Part shown: positions 51,079 through 59,006 of the stretch, one piece after another | How positions within the stretch are numbered: the stretch's first letter is position 1 | Layout of the letters: each line of letters opens with the position of its first letter | NCBI GenBank assembly: GCA_964437505.1 | Contig: CAYTGU010000007.1 | Coordinates: 1-64,000, forward strand | Length of the DNA: 64,000 nt | Source of the DNA: JAHJDO01 sp964437505 | GTDB taxonomy: Bacteria; JAHJDO01 | Reading direction: 5' to 3' | Translations under genes and position numbers: made by a program | Notes under the pieces: model-generated | Told to the model about the DNA's origin: nothing | The model's database searches: none | What the model saw: only the letters and a program-made list of their open reading frames with translations

Positions 51079-52337
51079 TAATCTTCAACTCGTATGATCA
51101 CGCTTTTTCTCTTAATAATGTCCAATCTATCAATCTCTCTTATTGCTAGGCAAATATCCTTTTCCTCTGCTTCATGGGTCATCATGATAATTGGAACAGC
51201 TCCTCTTTGTTTTCTAGCCTTTTGTATTACTGAAGCTATACTGATATTACACTTGCCCAATATGCCGGAAATTTTTGCAAGAACTCCAGGTTTATCTACT
51301 GCTGAAAATCTAATGTAACATCTCAACTTGTTCTCTGTTATTTCTTTCATGCTTAAACGTTTATTAAAAGAATAATTATCCGTTACTTTGCTCTCGATTT
51401 TTGTCTTTGCAGCAATATCAATAACATCTGAATAAACAGCATTAGCTGTTGGCATTTGTCCTGCCCCTAATCCGTAGAACATCATTTCCCCAATACTGTC
51501 CCCACGCAGATATATTGCATTATACACATCAGACACAGAAGAAAGTAAATGTCCTTTGGGAATCAATGCCGGATGAACACGAACATCTAACCTGTTTCTA
51601 TCCATATTTGCTATGGCCAGAGGTTTAATTACGTATCCTAATTCCTCAGCGTATTGTATATCCTCTAAAGTTATACACTTGATTCCTTCTACATAAATAT
51701 GCTCCATATCAACCCTTGTTCTATAAATGATAGAGCTGAGAATCGCTATTTTATGAGCGGAATCAATTCCATCTATATCAAGAGAAGCATTAGCTTCTGC
51801 ATACCCGAAGCCTTGAGCCTCTTTTAAGGCAGAGGAAAAAGTCTGTTTCTCCAGAGACATTCTGCTAAGTATGAAATTAGATGTTCCATTAACTATTCCT
51901 AATACAGATGTTATATCTGATGAACGAAAGCTATCTCTGAGGGCTTTTATAATAGGAATGCCTCCGCCAACACTTGCTTCGAAATTTATATACACATTAT
52001 TGTCTTTTGCGGTTTGAAATATCTCATCGCCGTGAGTCGCAAGAAGAGCTTTATTGGCGGTTACAACATGTTTTTTGTTTTTTAGTGCCGTAAGTATAAA
52101 TTTCTTTGCAGGCTGTACACCTCCTATTAACTCTACAATTATATCAACTGAGGGATCATTCAACACTCTGTTTACATCAGTAGTAAGTAAAGCTTTATCT
52201 ATCTTCACAGATCTAGGCGTTGTGATATCCAAATCCGCTATATATTTTAACTCTACCTGTTTCTCTTGTTGAATTATTTTTATGAGACCTGTGCCTATTG
52301 TCCCAAACCCTATAATCCCAACTCCAACCTTTTTCAT
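51078..52337 (-). CDS. hom: Homoserine dehydrogenase
   Basis: About 419 residues: NAD(P)-binding domain (VGVGIIGFGTIGTGLIKII), catalytic domain (GGGIPIIKALRDSF, GIVNGTSNFILSRM, EANASLDIDGIDSAHKIAIL with the catalytic Lys) and a C-terminal ACT domain (IRFSAVDKPGVLAKISGILGKCNISIASV) for feedback control. I prefer the ATG at 52337, which has GGGGA upstream and follows the retropepsin-like gene by 23 bp; ATGs at 52349 and 52382 are also in frame, the last overlapping that gene. It is the first biosynthetic gene of the hom-PAP2-thrC-lysC-hisBAI operon. Confidence 0.94.
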   Translation of the reverse strand: MKKVGVGIIGFGTIGTGLIKIIQQEKQVELKYIADLDITTPRSVKIDKALLTTDVNRVLNDPSVDIIVELIGGVQPAKKFILTALKNKKHVVTANKALLATHGDEIFQTAKDNNVYINFEASVGGGIPIIKALRDSFRSSDITSVLGIVNGTSNFILSRMSLEKQTFSSALKEAQGFGYAEANASLDIDGIDSAHKIAILSSIIYRTRVDMEHIYVEGIKCITLEDIQYAEELGYVIKPLAIANMDRNRLDVRVHPALIPKGHLLSSVSDVYNAIYLRGDSIGEMMFYGLGAGQMPTANAVYSDVIDIAAKTKIESKVTDNYSFNKRLSMKEITENKLRCYIRFSAVDKPGVLAKISGILGKCNISIASVIQKARKQRGAVPIIMMTHEAEEKDICLAIREIDRLDIIKRKSVIIRVED

Positions 52338-52360
52338 TCCAGTCCCCATCAATTCCACTT

Positions 52361-52771
52361 TTATCTTTTCTTCTTTAGGCATAGAGAGAATTTTTGTTCG
52401 GGGTAAGCAATTTTGAGAGTAAAATTACTCAAAAAACTCTTTACGCCTAGTAACGGAGTGTCTAAATTTGGCATGAAATCTATTATAACATTTTGTGTTA
52501 TATAATCTCCTGCTTTTATTTTTACAGTATGGGAATAAGCAACTGTTTGCCCGTTCCCTGTGCCAATCGTCCTAGAGTACCCACTTTGCAGGTTATGACC
52601 CAACCTTGATGCAAATTCTGCCGGTAAAGCGCACTCGTCTGCTCCAGTGTCAATCAATCCGTATATTTTTACCTCTTGATTCGTATCAGGATTAACTATA
52701 ACAACAGGCAACCACGGTCTTGGGAAACCGTCTAAGCCTAAGCTTATGAAAGGAATATTTAATAAATCCAT
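52361..52771 (-). CDS. Retropepsin-like aspartyl protease domain protein
   Basis: A 136-residue single-domain protein of clan AA. The catalytic motif LIDTGADECALP, the flap-like strands around TVAYSHTVKIKAGD, and the second signature PNLDTPLLGVKSFLSNF (similar to ILG in retropepsins) fit a dimeric aspartyl protease. Such small proteins are common, often next to a DUF5678-like gene as here; their role is not known. It begins one base after the 62-residue gene and ends before hom. Confidence 0.82.
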   Translation of the reverse strand: MDLLNIPFISLGLDGFPRPWLPVVIVNPDTNQEVKIYGLIDTGADECALPAEFASRLGHNLQSGYSRTIGTGNGQTVAYSHTVKIKAGDYITQNVIIDFMPNLDTPLLGVKSFLSNFTLKIAYPEQKFSLCLKKKR

Positions 52772-52960
52772 TTAATAAATCTGTATTACGTCTTTTTTAG
52801 GTACATGCGCTATAACAGGATTTTTATATCCTTTTTTAGCAGCCTTTTCATAAACTTCATTAACATGATCCCCGCTGCTAATAACTGTATCGTCTTCAAA
52901 GCTTTTAAGTGCTACATACTGCCCGCTATATTTTTTTTCTTTTACTAACTGAACGGTCAT
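52772..52960 (-). CDS. Small protein, DUF5678-like
   Basis: A 62-residue protein: VKEKKYSGQYVALKSFEDDTVISSG, then a helix DHVNEVYEKAAKKGYKNPVIAHVPKKD. The G-x-Y-V-A-L and S-G motifs resemble DUF5678. It is directly adjacent (no gap) to the retropepsin-like gene, and GAAAGGAGAA precedes its start. Function unknown; a substrate, inhibitor or partner of the protease is a guess from neighbourhood only. Confidence 0.65.
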   Translation of the reverse strand: MTVQLVKEKKYSGQYVALKSFEDDTVISSGDHVNEVYEKAAKKGYKNPVIAHVPKKDVIQIY

Positions 52961-53074
52961 TATTATTCTCCTTTCCTTTTCGCATATTAGTCATTCCAAT
53001 TTCCACCAATTCCATTTTAGTGTTACGATATCACAATTGATACGGCAAATCAAATAAACAAACCGGCTATTTAA

Positions 53075-53821
53075 TCAAAAGGGGACAGACAGTTCAAGTT
53101 CTATCGCATTAGCGGTTTCAAGTAATTTTCTTTCAACTTCTTCAATCCTATAATGAGCCCTGAATCCAGGAATCGAAACGCCTACAGCAGCAACAACACG
53201 ACCATCCTTCCTACGAATAGGACTCGCAGTACTGATTACATGTTTCATACTGGCAGAACGTGTTAAAATCTTCATTTTTTTGATCTGCTCAAGCTCTTTT
53301 AAGAGCATAGAAAGATCAGACTCGACTTCCGGCCAGTCTTTTTTTGTCGGATTGCCGAGTTCCTTAATTATTTTTTCTATTACAGGTGTAGACTCATGTG
53401 CTAAAAGAATTCTTCCTGTTGCCCAGCGATAAATCGAACCTTGCTTATGGGCTCCAAGCCGAACTACTACTTCTTTATCTCCTTCCGCTTCACACAGTAT
53501 GTTAACCTTAAAGTCATGAAGCACTGAAAGAATAGCCGTTTCTCCAGTCTGCTTTGCCAGGCGTTCAACATGAATGGACGCCAGATCATTTAATAACTTG
53601 TCATTGACAGGAACAGATGTCAGGCAATGCAACCCTTCTCCTAGCTGATAATATCCTAAACGTGGAGATTTTACTATCTCCAAGTCAGCCAAAGACTTAA
53701 GTATATTATGACAGGTGGTCTTTTTTAAGGATACCCGCTTTGTTATTTCCCTTAATGGAAGTGATTCGCATTCAGAAAGAATGGATAAAATTTCAAAAAC
53801 TCTCTTGACAACTTGTATCAT
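53075..53821 (-). CDS. IclR-family transcriptional regulator
   Basis: A 248-residue protein with an N-terminal winged helix (VKRVFEILSILSECESLPLREITKRVSLKKTTCHNILKSL) and the C-terminal effector domain (GETAILSVLHDFKVNILCEAEG, YRWATGRILLAHES, IRRKDGRVVAAVGVSIPGFR). It is divergent from the QueG-like/U32-like gene pair across 97 bp, so it very likely controls that pair and itself. A short inverted repeat lies in this gap. The effector is unknown, typically a small carboxylate or aromatic acid. Confidence 0.93.
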   Translation of the reverse strand: MIQVVKRVFEILSILSECESLPLREITKRVSLKKTTCHNILKSLADLEIVKSPRLGYYQLGEGLHCLTSVPVNDKLLNDLASIHVERLAKQTGETAILSVLHDFKVNILCEAEGDKEVVVRLGAHKQGSIYRWATGRILLAHESTPVIEKIIKELGNPTKKDWPEVESDLSMLLKELEQIKKMKILTRSASMKHVISTASPIRRKDGRVVAAVGVSIPGFRAHYRIEEVERKLLETANAIELELSVPF

Positions 53822-53851
53822 ATTTATTATTATTATATTTGTTAACGGTTT

Positions 53852-53870
53852 TATCCTGTAATAATGGATA
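53852..53870. promoter_or_regulatory. Inverted repeat in the IclR divergent region
   Basis: TATCC (53852-53856) and GGATA (53866-53870) form a short inverted repeat 30 bp from the regulator's start. A TTGTTAACGG block lies beside it. It is a candidate operator; the arms are short and could be chance. Confidence 0.35.
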
Positions 53871-53918
53871 TTATAGTTTGATTTATATATTAAGTCAAGT
53901 AAAACAAGGAGATTTTCT

Positions 53919-54929
53919 ATGTTGAAAGCAAGTGATGTAAAAAGAAAGGCAAAAGAGTGCGGAGCTGATTTATGTGGAATTGCATCGATGGATCGTTTTG
54001 AAGGCGCACCAAAGCAACAGGATCCAAGATATATTTTTCCTGATGCTAAATCAGCAATAGTGTTGATGTTTCGTATCCCCCGAGGTTATATGCGCGGAAT
54101 CGAAGAAGGAACTTATTTTGCTAGCTATACCGGCATGGGATATGGTCATATGAATAATGTTTATATGCCGGGGGCAATGCGGGAACTTTGCTGTTATTTG
54201 GAAGACGAGGGCTATGAAGGCGTGCCTGTACCTAACATGTATCTTGGGGCTAGCGTCAGTATACCAGATCAAAGAGATTCTCCTGAACGCAGTCGTCCAG
54301 TTAGAGATGGTTTGCCAAATCCTGACATAATGCCAGATTTTAGAGTTATGGCTTTCGCTGCTGGCATGGGTGAATTTGGTTACAGCAAAATGTTTCTTAC
54401 TCCAGAATTTGGTCCATCTCAGCGCATTGTTGCAATATTGACTGATGCTGAACTTGAGCCGGATCCATTGTTTGACGGACAAATTTGTGACCGTTGTATG
54501 CGTTGCGTAAGCGAGTGTTCTGGTCAGGCTATATCTAAAACTGAAACTGAATCCATTACTATTGCCGGTCGCAAAGTTGAATGGGGAAAGCTTGATGTAA
54601 TAAAATGTTCTATCGCTTACCGTGGCGGAAATCCAGATTATAATCCTTTTTTTCAACCTACTCATAAACCTGCAGGATACACTGGCGGCCCCGAGATGAA
54701 TAAAGCCATACCTTATGGTAGCATTGAAGGGCATAATCCGGCTCTTGAAGGAGCTAGGGGGTGTCTGCGCGCCTGCGTAGATCATCTTGAGTCAAAAGGA
54801 ATATTAACTAGAAAGTTCAAGAATCCTTTCCGTAAACGTAAACCATGGAAATTAGGTCCACTTGGCTCTGATGGGTGGGAAGGCATGCTAGCTAAGAATT
54901 CCGCCAAAACTTTAACTGACAAGGAATAA
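53919..54929 (+). CDS. QueG-like protein with two [4Fe-4S] sites
   Basis: A 336-residue protein resembling epoxyqueuosine reductase. Residues 190, 193, 196 and 200 form a CX2CX2CX3C ferredoxin motif (CDRCMRCVSECSG); Cys230, Cys282 and Cys286 (GCLRAC) lie where the second cluster sits in QueG. The N-terminal domain (KAKECGADLCGIASMDRF) fits the cobalamin-binding half of QueG. The usual CxxxCP of QueG (P after the last Cys) is SGQ here, and the C-terminal HEAT-like region is absent, so it is probably not queG itself. It is co-transcribed with the U32-like gene (5-bp gap). Confidence 0.75.
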   Translation: MLKASDVKRKAKECGADLCGIASMDRFEGAPKQQDPRYIFPDAKSAIVLMFRIPRGYMRGIEEGTYFASYTGMGYGHMNNVYMPGAMRELCCYLEDEGYEGVPVPNMYLGASVSIPDQRDSPERSRPVRDGLPNPDIMPDFRVMAFAAGMGEFGYSKMFLTPEFGPSQRIVAILTDAELEPDPLFDGQICDRCMRCVSECSGQAISKTETESITIAGRKVEWGKLDVIKCSIAYRGGNPDYNPFFQPTHKPAGYTGGPEMNKAIPYGSIEGHNPALEGARGCLRACVDHLESKGILTRKFKNPFRKRKPWKLGPLGSDGWEGMLAKNSAKTLTDKE

Positions 54930-54934
54930 AGTTA

Positions 54935-55957
54935 ATGCATTTTTCAATTGGTTATCAGTTAGCGGATGAAGATGATTCTATTCCTGAAATAGTTGCGGAC
55001 TATCCAGGACTTGTTTCGGAAGTGTATTTTGCTTTGCCAAATGAAGCTAGCGGAAGATCTCCGCTAGTCAATAATACTGGTTGCAGTTTAGAGGAAATTA
55101 AAAATGCACTTGCCTATGACTTGAACGAATTAAATAAAATGAATGTTGGAGCGGTATTACTTTTCAATTCCGCGTGTTATGGCGGGCACGCAATGTCATA
55201 TAAACTTGAAAAACGCATCTCCCGTGGAATTAAATTTGTTGAAAATATCATTCCGCTAACTGCGGTAACGACAACGTCCTTATTTATTGCACAGTATATT
55301 AAACAATATTTTCCGCATATCGCAATTCGAGCGTCGATTAATATGAGAATAGCTTCAATTGCGGCTATGGAGCAACTTGCTGACTGTTTTGATGGATATT
55401 ATATGCAAAGAGAACTCAATAGAGATCATCAAGCCATAACTCTGCTAAAAGTCTGGTGCGACGCGAACGACAAATCTTTACATCTGCTGGCTAATAGCGG
55501 ATGTATGTATGACTGCGCGTTTCAATCTTTTCATGATAATATGGTCGCACACGAATCAGAGGCAGCACTTAATCCCGGTCGTGAGGTAAAATATCCAGCG
55601 CCATGCTGGGAATTTTTAGATAATCCGAACAAATGGCATCACTTGCTTCAAAACACTTGGATCAGACCAGAAGATTTGCATCATTATGAAAAATACTTTG
55701 ATACAGTAAAGCTGGCGACTCGAATGCATTCCAAACCCAGGACTGTTTTAGGTGCTTATATCCGCGAAAAATATCGAGGCAATATTTTAGATCTACTAGA
55801 GCCGGGATATGCTTCATTGCCGGGAGTACCAATACTTGATAACAGCATGTTTCCTGCTGATTGGCACCAAAAGACAAGCTCATGCGGACATAATTGTCAT
55901 GAATGTTCATATTGCAAATCGGTGTTTTCAAAAATCTCTAAAAGACCCAATAATTAA
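54935..55957 (+). CDS. U32-peptidase-like Fe-S protein
   Basis: A 340-residue protein of the peptidase U32-like (YhbU/UbiU/RlhA) type: a TIM-barrel pattern with IRASINMRIAS, and LLANSGCMYDCAFQSFHDN carrying Cys190 and Cys194, plus Cys224 and a C-terminal CX3CX2CX2C (317, 321, 324, 327). U32 relatives carry a [4Fe-4S] cluster on four Cys and act in tRNA/rRNA hydroxylation or ubiquinone hydroxylation rather than proteolysis. The C-terminal Cys cluster is extra. It is the second gene of the IclR-controlled pair. Confidence 0.65.
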   Translation: MHFSIGYQLADEDDSIPEIVADYPGLVSEVYFALPNEASGRSPLVNNTGCSLEEIKNALAYDLNELNKMNVGAVLLFNSACYGGHAMSYKLEKRISRGIKFVENIIPLTAVTTTSLFIAQYIKQYFPHIAIRASINMRIASIAAMEQLADCFDGYYMQRELNRDHQAITLLKVWCDANDKSLHLLANSGCMYDCAFQSFHDNMVAHESEAALNPGREVKYPAPCWEFLDNPNKWHHLLQNTWIRPEDLHHYEKYFDTVKLATRMHSKPRTVLGAYIREKYRGNILDLLEPGYASLPGVPILDNSMFPADWHQKTSSCGHNCHECSYCKSVFSKISKRPNN

Positions 55958-56044
55958 AGCTTTTCTTTAGCGGCTTTGACAGGCTAAATCCATGGGTATG
56001 GCTATATTCCAGCATTCGCCAGTTTATGAGTTTATGCCATCATC

Positions 56045-57241
56045 CTATCTCAAATTCTTCAGCGCAGACTCCATCCTATCCATACCTTCTTTTATGTTCT
56101 CCATTGATGTAGCGTATGACATCCTGATGTGGTGTGGAGAGCCAAAGGCAGAGCCAGGAATAACGCCGACTTTGACAACATCCAGCAGGAAATTACAAAA
56201 ATCAATATTTGTACTTATTCTGTTGCCATTATATTCTTTCCCGTAATATGCAGATATATTCGGGAATACATAAAAAGCCCCTTTCGGCTTCTGACATGAG
56301 ACATTGTCTATATCATTTAACCTTTCTACAATATAATCGCGCCTTTTTCCGAACTCGTTCACCATTTTAACAACATCGTTTGTTTTCTCCTGTATAGCAG
56401 TTAAAGCCGCTTTCTGAGAAATGGATGTCGGGTTTGATGTGCTCTGACTTTGAAGCTTACCAACTGCTTTTATTATATCTGCGTCTCCAGCCGCATAGCC
56501 AATTCTCCACCCCGTCATGGAATAGGTTTTTGAAACCCCATTTACTACTATAGTGCGCTCTTTAATATTACTATTCAAAGACGCTATACTAATGTGCTGC
56601 AGACCATCATAGATTATTTCCTCATATATCTCATCTGAAATCACATAAATATCATGTTTGCATGCAATATCTGCAATTTCTATCAACTCATTCCTTGAGT
56701 ACACGGTTCCACATGGATTTGAAGGGCTATTAATAATCAGAATTTTTGTTTTCTCTGTTATAGCATTCTCCAATTCATCAGGCACGATTTTAAAAGCATT
56801 GTTTTCAACTCCTTGTATGAAAACAGGTTTTGCACCGGCAAGCTTCGCCATGTCAGGATAGCTGACCCAATAAGGTATTGGAATAATAACCTCATCATCC
56901 GGATTACACATAACATGAATAAGATTATAAAGAGAATGTTTTGCTCCGCATGAAACAATAACTTGTTCCGGCGTATAATCCAGCCCATTATCATTTCTAA
57001 ACTTATCGCAAATCGCCTTTTTAAGTTCCAAAGTTCCTGATGCAGGTGTATATTTTGTGAAGCCATTCTTTATTGAAGAAATAGCTGCATTCTTAATATA
57101 CTCAGGTGTATCAAAATCCGGCTCTCCAGCGCCAAAACCAATTACATCTATCCCTTGCGCACGCAATGCTTTTATTTTTGCAGTTATAGCTAATGTAGCT
57201 GAAGGCTTTATACTTGTTATTCTATTGGATAATTTTTCCAT
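56045..57241 (-). CDS. Class I aminotransferase, AspB type
   Basis: A 398-residue PLP enzyme of aspartate aminotransferase subgroup Ib. IKPSATLAITAKIKALRAQG, GFGAGEPDFDTPEYI, NSPSNPCGTVYSR, SDEIYEEI and the PLP Lys in GVSKTYSMTGWRIGYA are present. It most likely transfers amino groups between glutamate and oxaloacetate, but members also use aromatic or prephenate-type substrates. It lies downstream of the lipoyl-domain gene (4-bp gap), and its 3' end is convergent with the U32-like gene. Confidence 0.93.
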   Translation of the reverse strand: MEKLSNRITSIKPSATLAITAKIKALRAQGIDVIGFGAGEPDFDTPEYIKNAAISSIKNGFTKYTPASGTLELKKAICDKFRNDNGLDYTPEQVIVSCGAKHSLYNLIHVMCNPDDEVIIPIPYWVSYPDMAKLAGAKPVFIQGVENNAFKIVPDELENAITEKTKILIINSPSNPCGTVYSRNELIEIADIACKHDIYVISDEIYEEIIYDGLQHISIASLNSNIKERTIVVNGVSKTYSMTGWRIGYAAGDADIIKAVGKLQSQSTSNPTSISQKAALTAIQEKTNDVVKMVNEFGKRRDYIVERLNDIDNVSCQKPKGAFYVFPNISAYYGKEYNGNRISTNIDFCNFLLDVVKVGVIPGSAFGSPHHIRMSYATSMENIKEGMDRMESALKNLR

Positions 57242-57245
57242 TCTC

Positions 57246-57473
57246 CTACTCTATCTCCGCTATCTTCTGTCCAACCTTGACTAGATCTCCCTCCTTGACA
57301 AGAATATCCTTCAAAACACCGGATACTGGCGCAGGAACATTAAACGTAGCCTTATCCGTCAGCATCTCAATTATATCATCCCCTTTGTTTATATTATCCC
57401 CTTTTTTGCACATCCAGAATGAAACCGTTGCTTCCTCAATCCCCTCTCCAAGTTCCGGCAAAATAAAATCCAC
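57246..57473 (-). CDS. Stand-alone lipoyl-domain protein
   Basis: A 75-residue protein consisting of one lipoyl/biotinyl-type domain. The modified Lys41 is in the E2-type motif EMLTDKATFNV, and the second half (PAPVSGVLKDILVKEGDLVKVGQKIAEIE) completes the barrel. It starts at GTG 57473 with AAAGGAGGAATAA at ideal distance, so it is a designed short gene. No E1, E2 catalytic or E3 gene, no GcvPT and no lipoate ligase is adjacent. It may be a trans-acting carrier or the relic of an E2 gene. Confidence 0.85.
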   Translation of the reverse strand: MDFILPELGEGIEEATVSFWMCKKGDNINKGDDIIEMLTDKATFNVPAPVSGVLKDILVKEGDLVKVGQKIAEIE

Positions 57474-57636
57474 GCTATTATTCCTCCTTTAAATTATTCA
57501 AAATCTCTTGCCACAGATTATATAACATAACCACTTCTGCAATCAATAACAATGTGCTTTCTTCTATTATCACATTAATACCGGTAGATATTCCAGGTAA
57601 TACTTGCTGGAAATTTCCTGAAAGCTGTGATAAAAT

Positions 57637-57662
57637 TCCTCGTCAACGCCAAAAAGCGAGGA
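57637..57662 (+). promoter_or_regulatory. Hairpin that could mask the ceramidase-like gene's ribosome-binding site
   Basis: TCCTCG (57637-57642) pairs with CGAGGA (57657-57662), loop 14 nt. The 3' arm is the Shine-Dalgarno sequence (GAGGAG) of the next gene, 8 bp before its ATG. Folding would hide the site. A GGAAATTTCC palindrome sits at 57609-57618 upstream. Confidence 0.45.
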
Positions 57663-57670
57663 GAAAGAAA

Positions 57671-59005
57671 ATGTTAAAAGCAGGGTTTTCAAAGATAGAC
57701 ATCACTCCAGATATCGGATGCTATCTTCAAGGGCATTTCGATGTAAGAATAGCTAAGAAAATTCACGACCGGTTATTTGCTAAAGCTGCAGTATTCGATG
57801 ACGGTAAAAACAAAATCTGTGTAGTTTCATGTGATTTAATTGGAGTGGAAAAGAAAGAGGTTAAACTTGCGAGAGAACTCATAGAAAAAGAAACTGGAAT
57901 CCCTGACAAAAACATCATTATCTGCGCAACTCACACCCACACAGGGCCTTCATTAATACACAAAAACGACTCTGGACTTACACACGGACTGGATAAAAAA
58001 TGGCTTGCAGCATTACCTTCCAAAATAGCGTCTGCAGCAGTTGATGCTTTTCACTCAACCAAAGAAACAAAAGTAGCGTGCTTGAGCGGAGAAGAGCATG
58101 GTGTTTCCTTTAACCGCAGGTTTATAATGAAAAATGGAAAAGTTATAACAAATCCAGGAATAGGAAATCCTGATATTGTTAAGCCCGCCGGACCAATTGA
58201 CCCTGAAGTGGGAGTTTTGGCTTTTGGAGAGGACTATAATAAAATTGATGGACTTATAGTTAATTTTGCATTGCATACAGACACTGTTGATGGATATGAG
58301 GTATCAGCGGATTTCCCGGGAGTTATGAATGATGTTATACGCAGACAAATAGGAGATATAGGGTTTATTTATACTTCAGGAGCTATGGGCAATATCAATC
58401 ATCATAACGTAAAAGGAGATCCGAATAAAAAATACGCATATTTTGAGCATGCATTGCGGGCAGGAACAATTCTCGGCTCTGAAGTAATTAAAACTAGTGC
58501 AAGAATGGAAAAATTCAGAGATGATATTAATGTTTCGGGAGAAAGAATTCAGGTAAAACTCCCTTTAAAAGATTATGATGAGAATTCTATCAGGAAGGCA
58601 AAAGAAATAATATCAAGCAGAACAAGTTCTGCAGACACAGATTGGCCGGGACATATGGAGGAATTTCTTGCAAGCCGCGGGCTGCTCAGAGCTCAAGAGC
58701 TGGGCAAAGGTGAATACGCTACAGAAATTACTGCTATCAGAATAGGAGATGTAGCATTTGTAAGTGTGCCGTGTGAATACTTTGTGGAGTTCGGACTTGA
58801 AATAAAGAAGCAATCTCCTTTCTCAAAAACCTTTATTATAGAACTCGCTGGAGATTTCCTTGGGTATATCGCTAGAAAAGAATCTTTTGAACAAGGCGGT
58901 TACGAATCAAGCGGCGCGGCTTTTAAACAGGAAACAGGTTATATTTTAAGAAATAAAGCAATAGAACTGCTTAATACATTACATAAAAAGAAAGGAGAGA
59001 AATAA
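57671..59005 (+). CDS. Neutral/alkaline ceramidase-like hydrolase
   Basis: A 444-residue protein of the neutral/alkaline non-lysosomal ceramidase N-terminal family. MLKAGFSKIDITPDIGCYLQGH, VSCDLIGVEKKEVKLARE, IICATHTHTGPS with Zn-binding His residues, and ALHTDTVDGYEVSADFPGVM are typical. Many bacterial members are half-length, as here, and lack a signal peptide; their substrates are unknown and need not be ceramide. The ATG at 57671 follows GCGAGGAGAAAG; 39 codons of open frame upstream are not needed. It precedes a DegT aminotransferase by 1 bp, so a sugar or sugar-alcohol context is likely. Confidence 0.85.
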   Translation: MLKAGFSKIDITPDIGCYLQGHFDVRIAKKIHDRLFAKAAVFDDGKNKICVVSCDLIGVEKKEVKLARELIEKETGIPDKNIIICATHTHTGPSLIHKNDSGLTHGLDKKWLAALPSKIASAAVDAFHSTKETKVACLSGEEHGVSFNRRFIMKNGKVITNPGIGNPDIVKPAGPIDPEVGVLAFGEDYNKIDGLIVNFALHTDTVDGYEVSADFPGVMNDVIRRQIGDIGFIYTSGAMGNINHHNVKGDPNKKYAYFEHALRAGTILGSEVIKTSARMEKFRDDINVSGERIQVKLPLKDYDENSIRKAKEIISSRTSSADTDWPGHMEEFLASRGLLRAQELGKGEYATEITAIRIGDVAFVSVPCEYFVEFGLEIKKQSPFSKTFIIELAGDFLGYIARKESFEQGGYESSGAAFKQETGYILRNKAIELLNTLHKKKGEK

Positions 59006-59006
59006 C

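Noticed and set aside
54051..54785. A 244-codon open frame on the minus strand opposite the QueG-like gene
   Set aside because: It has no recognisable domain, an unlikely composition (many Ser, His, Thr), and lies wholly within a gene with clear Fe-S motifs on the plus strand.
54935..55957. U32-like protein called a protease
   Set aside because: Characterised U32 relatives with this Cys pattern act in RNA or quinone hydroxylation; no proteolytic motif is visible.
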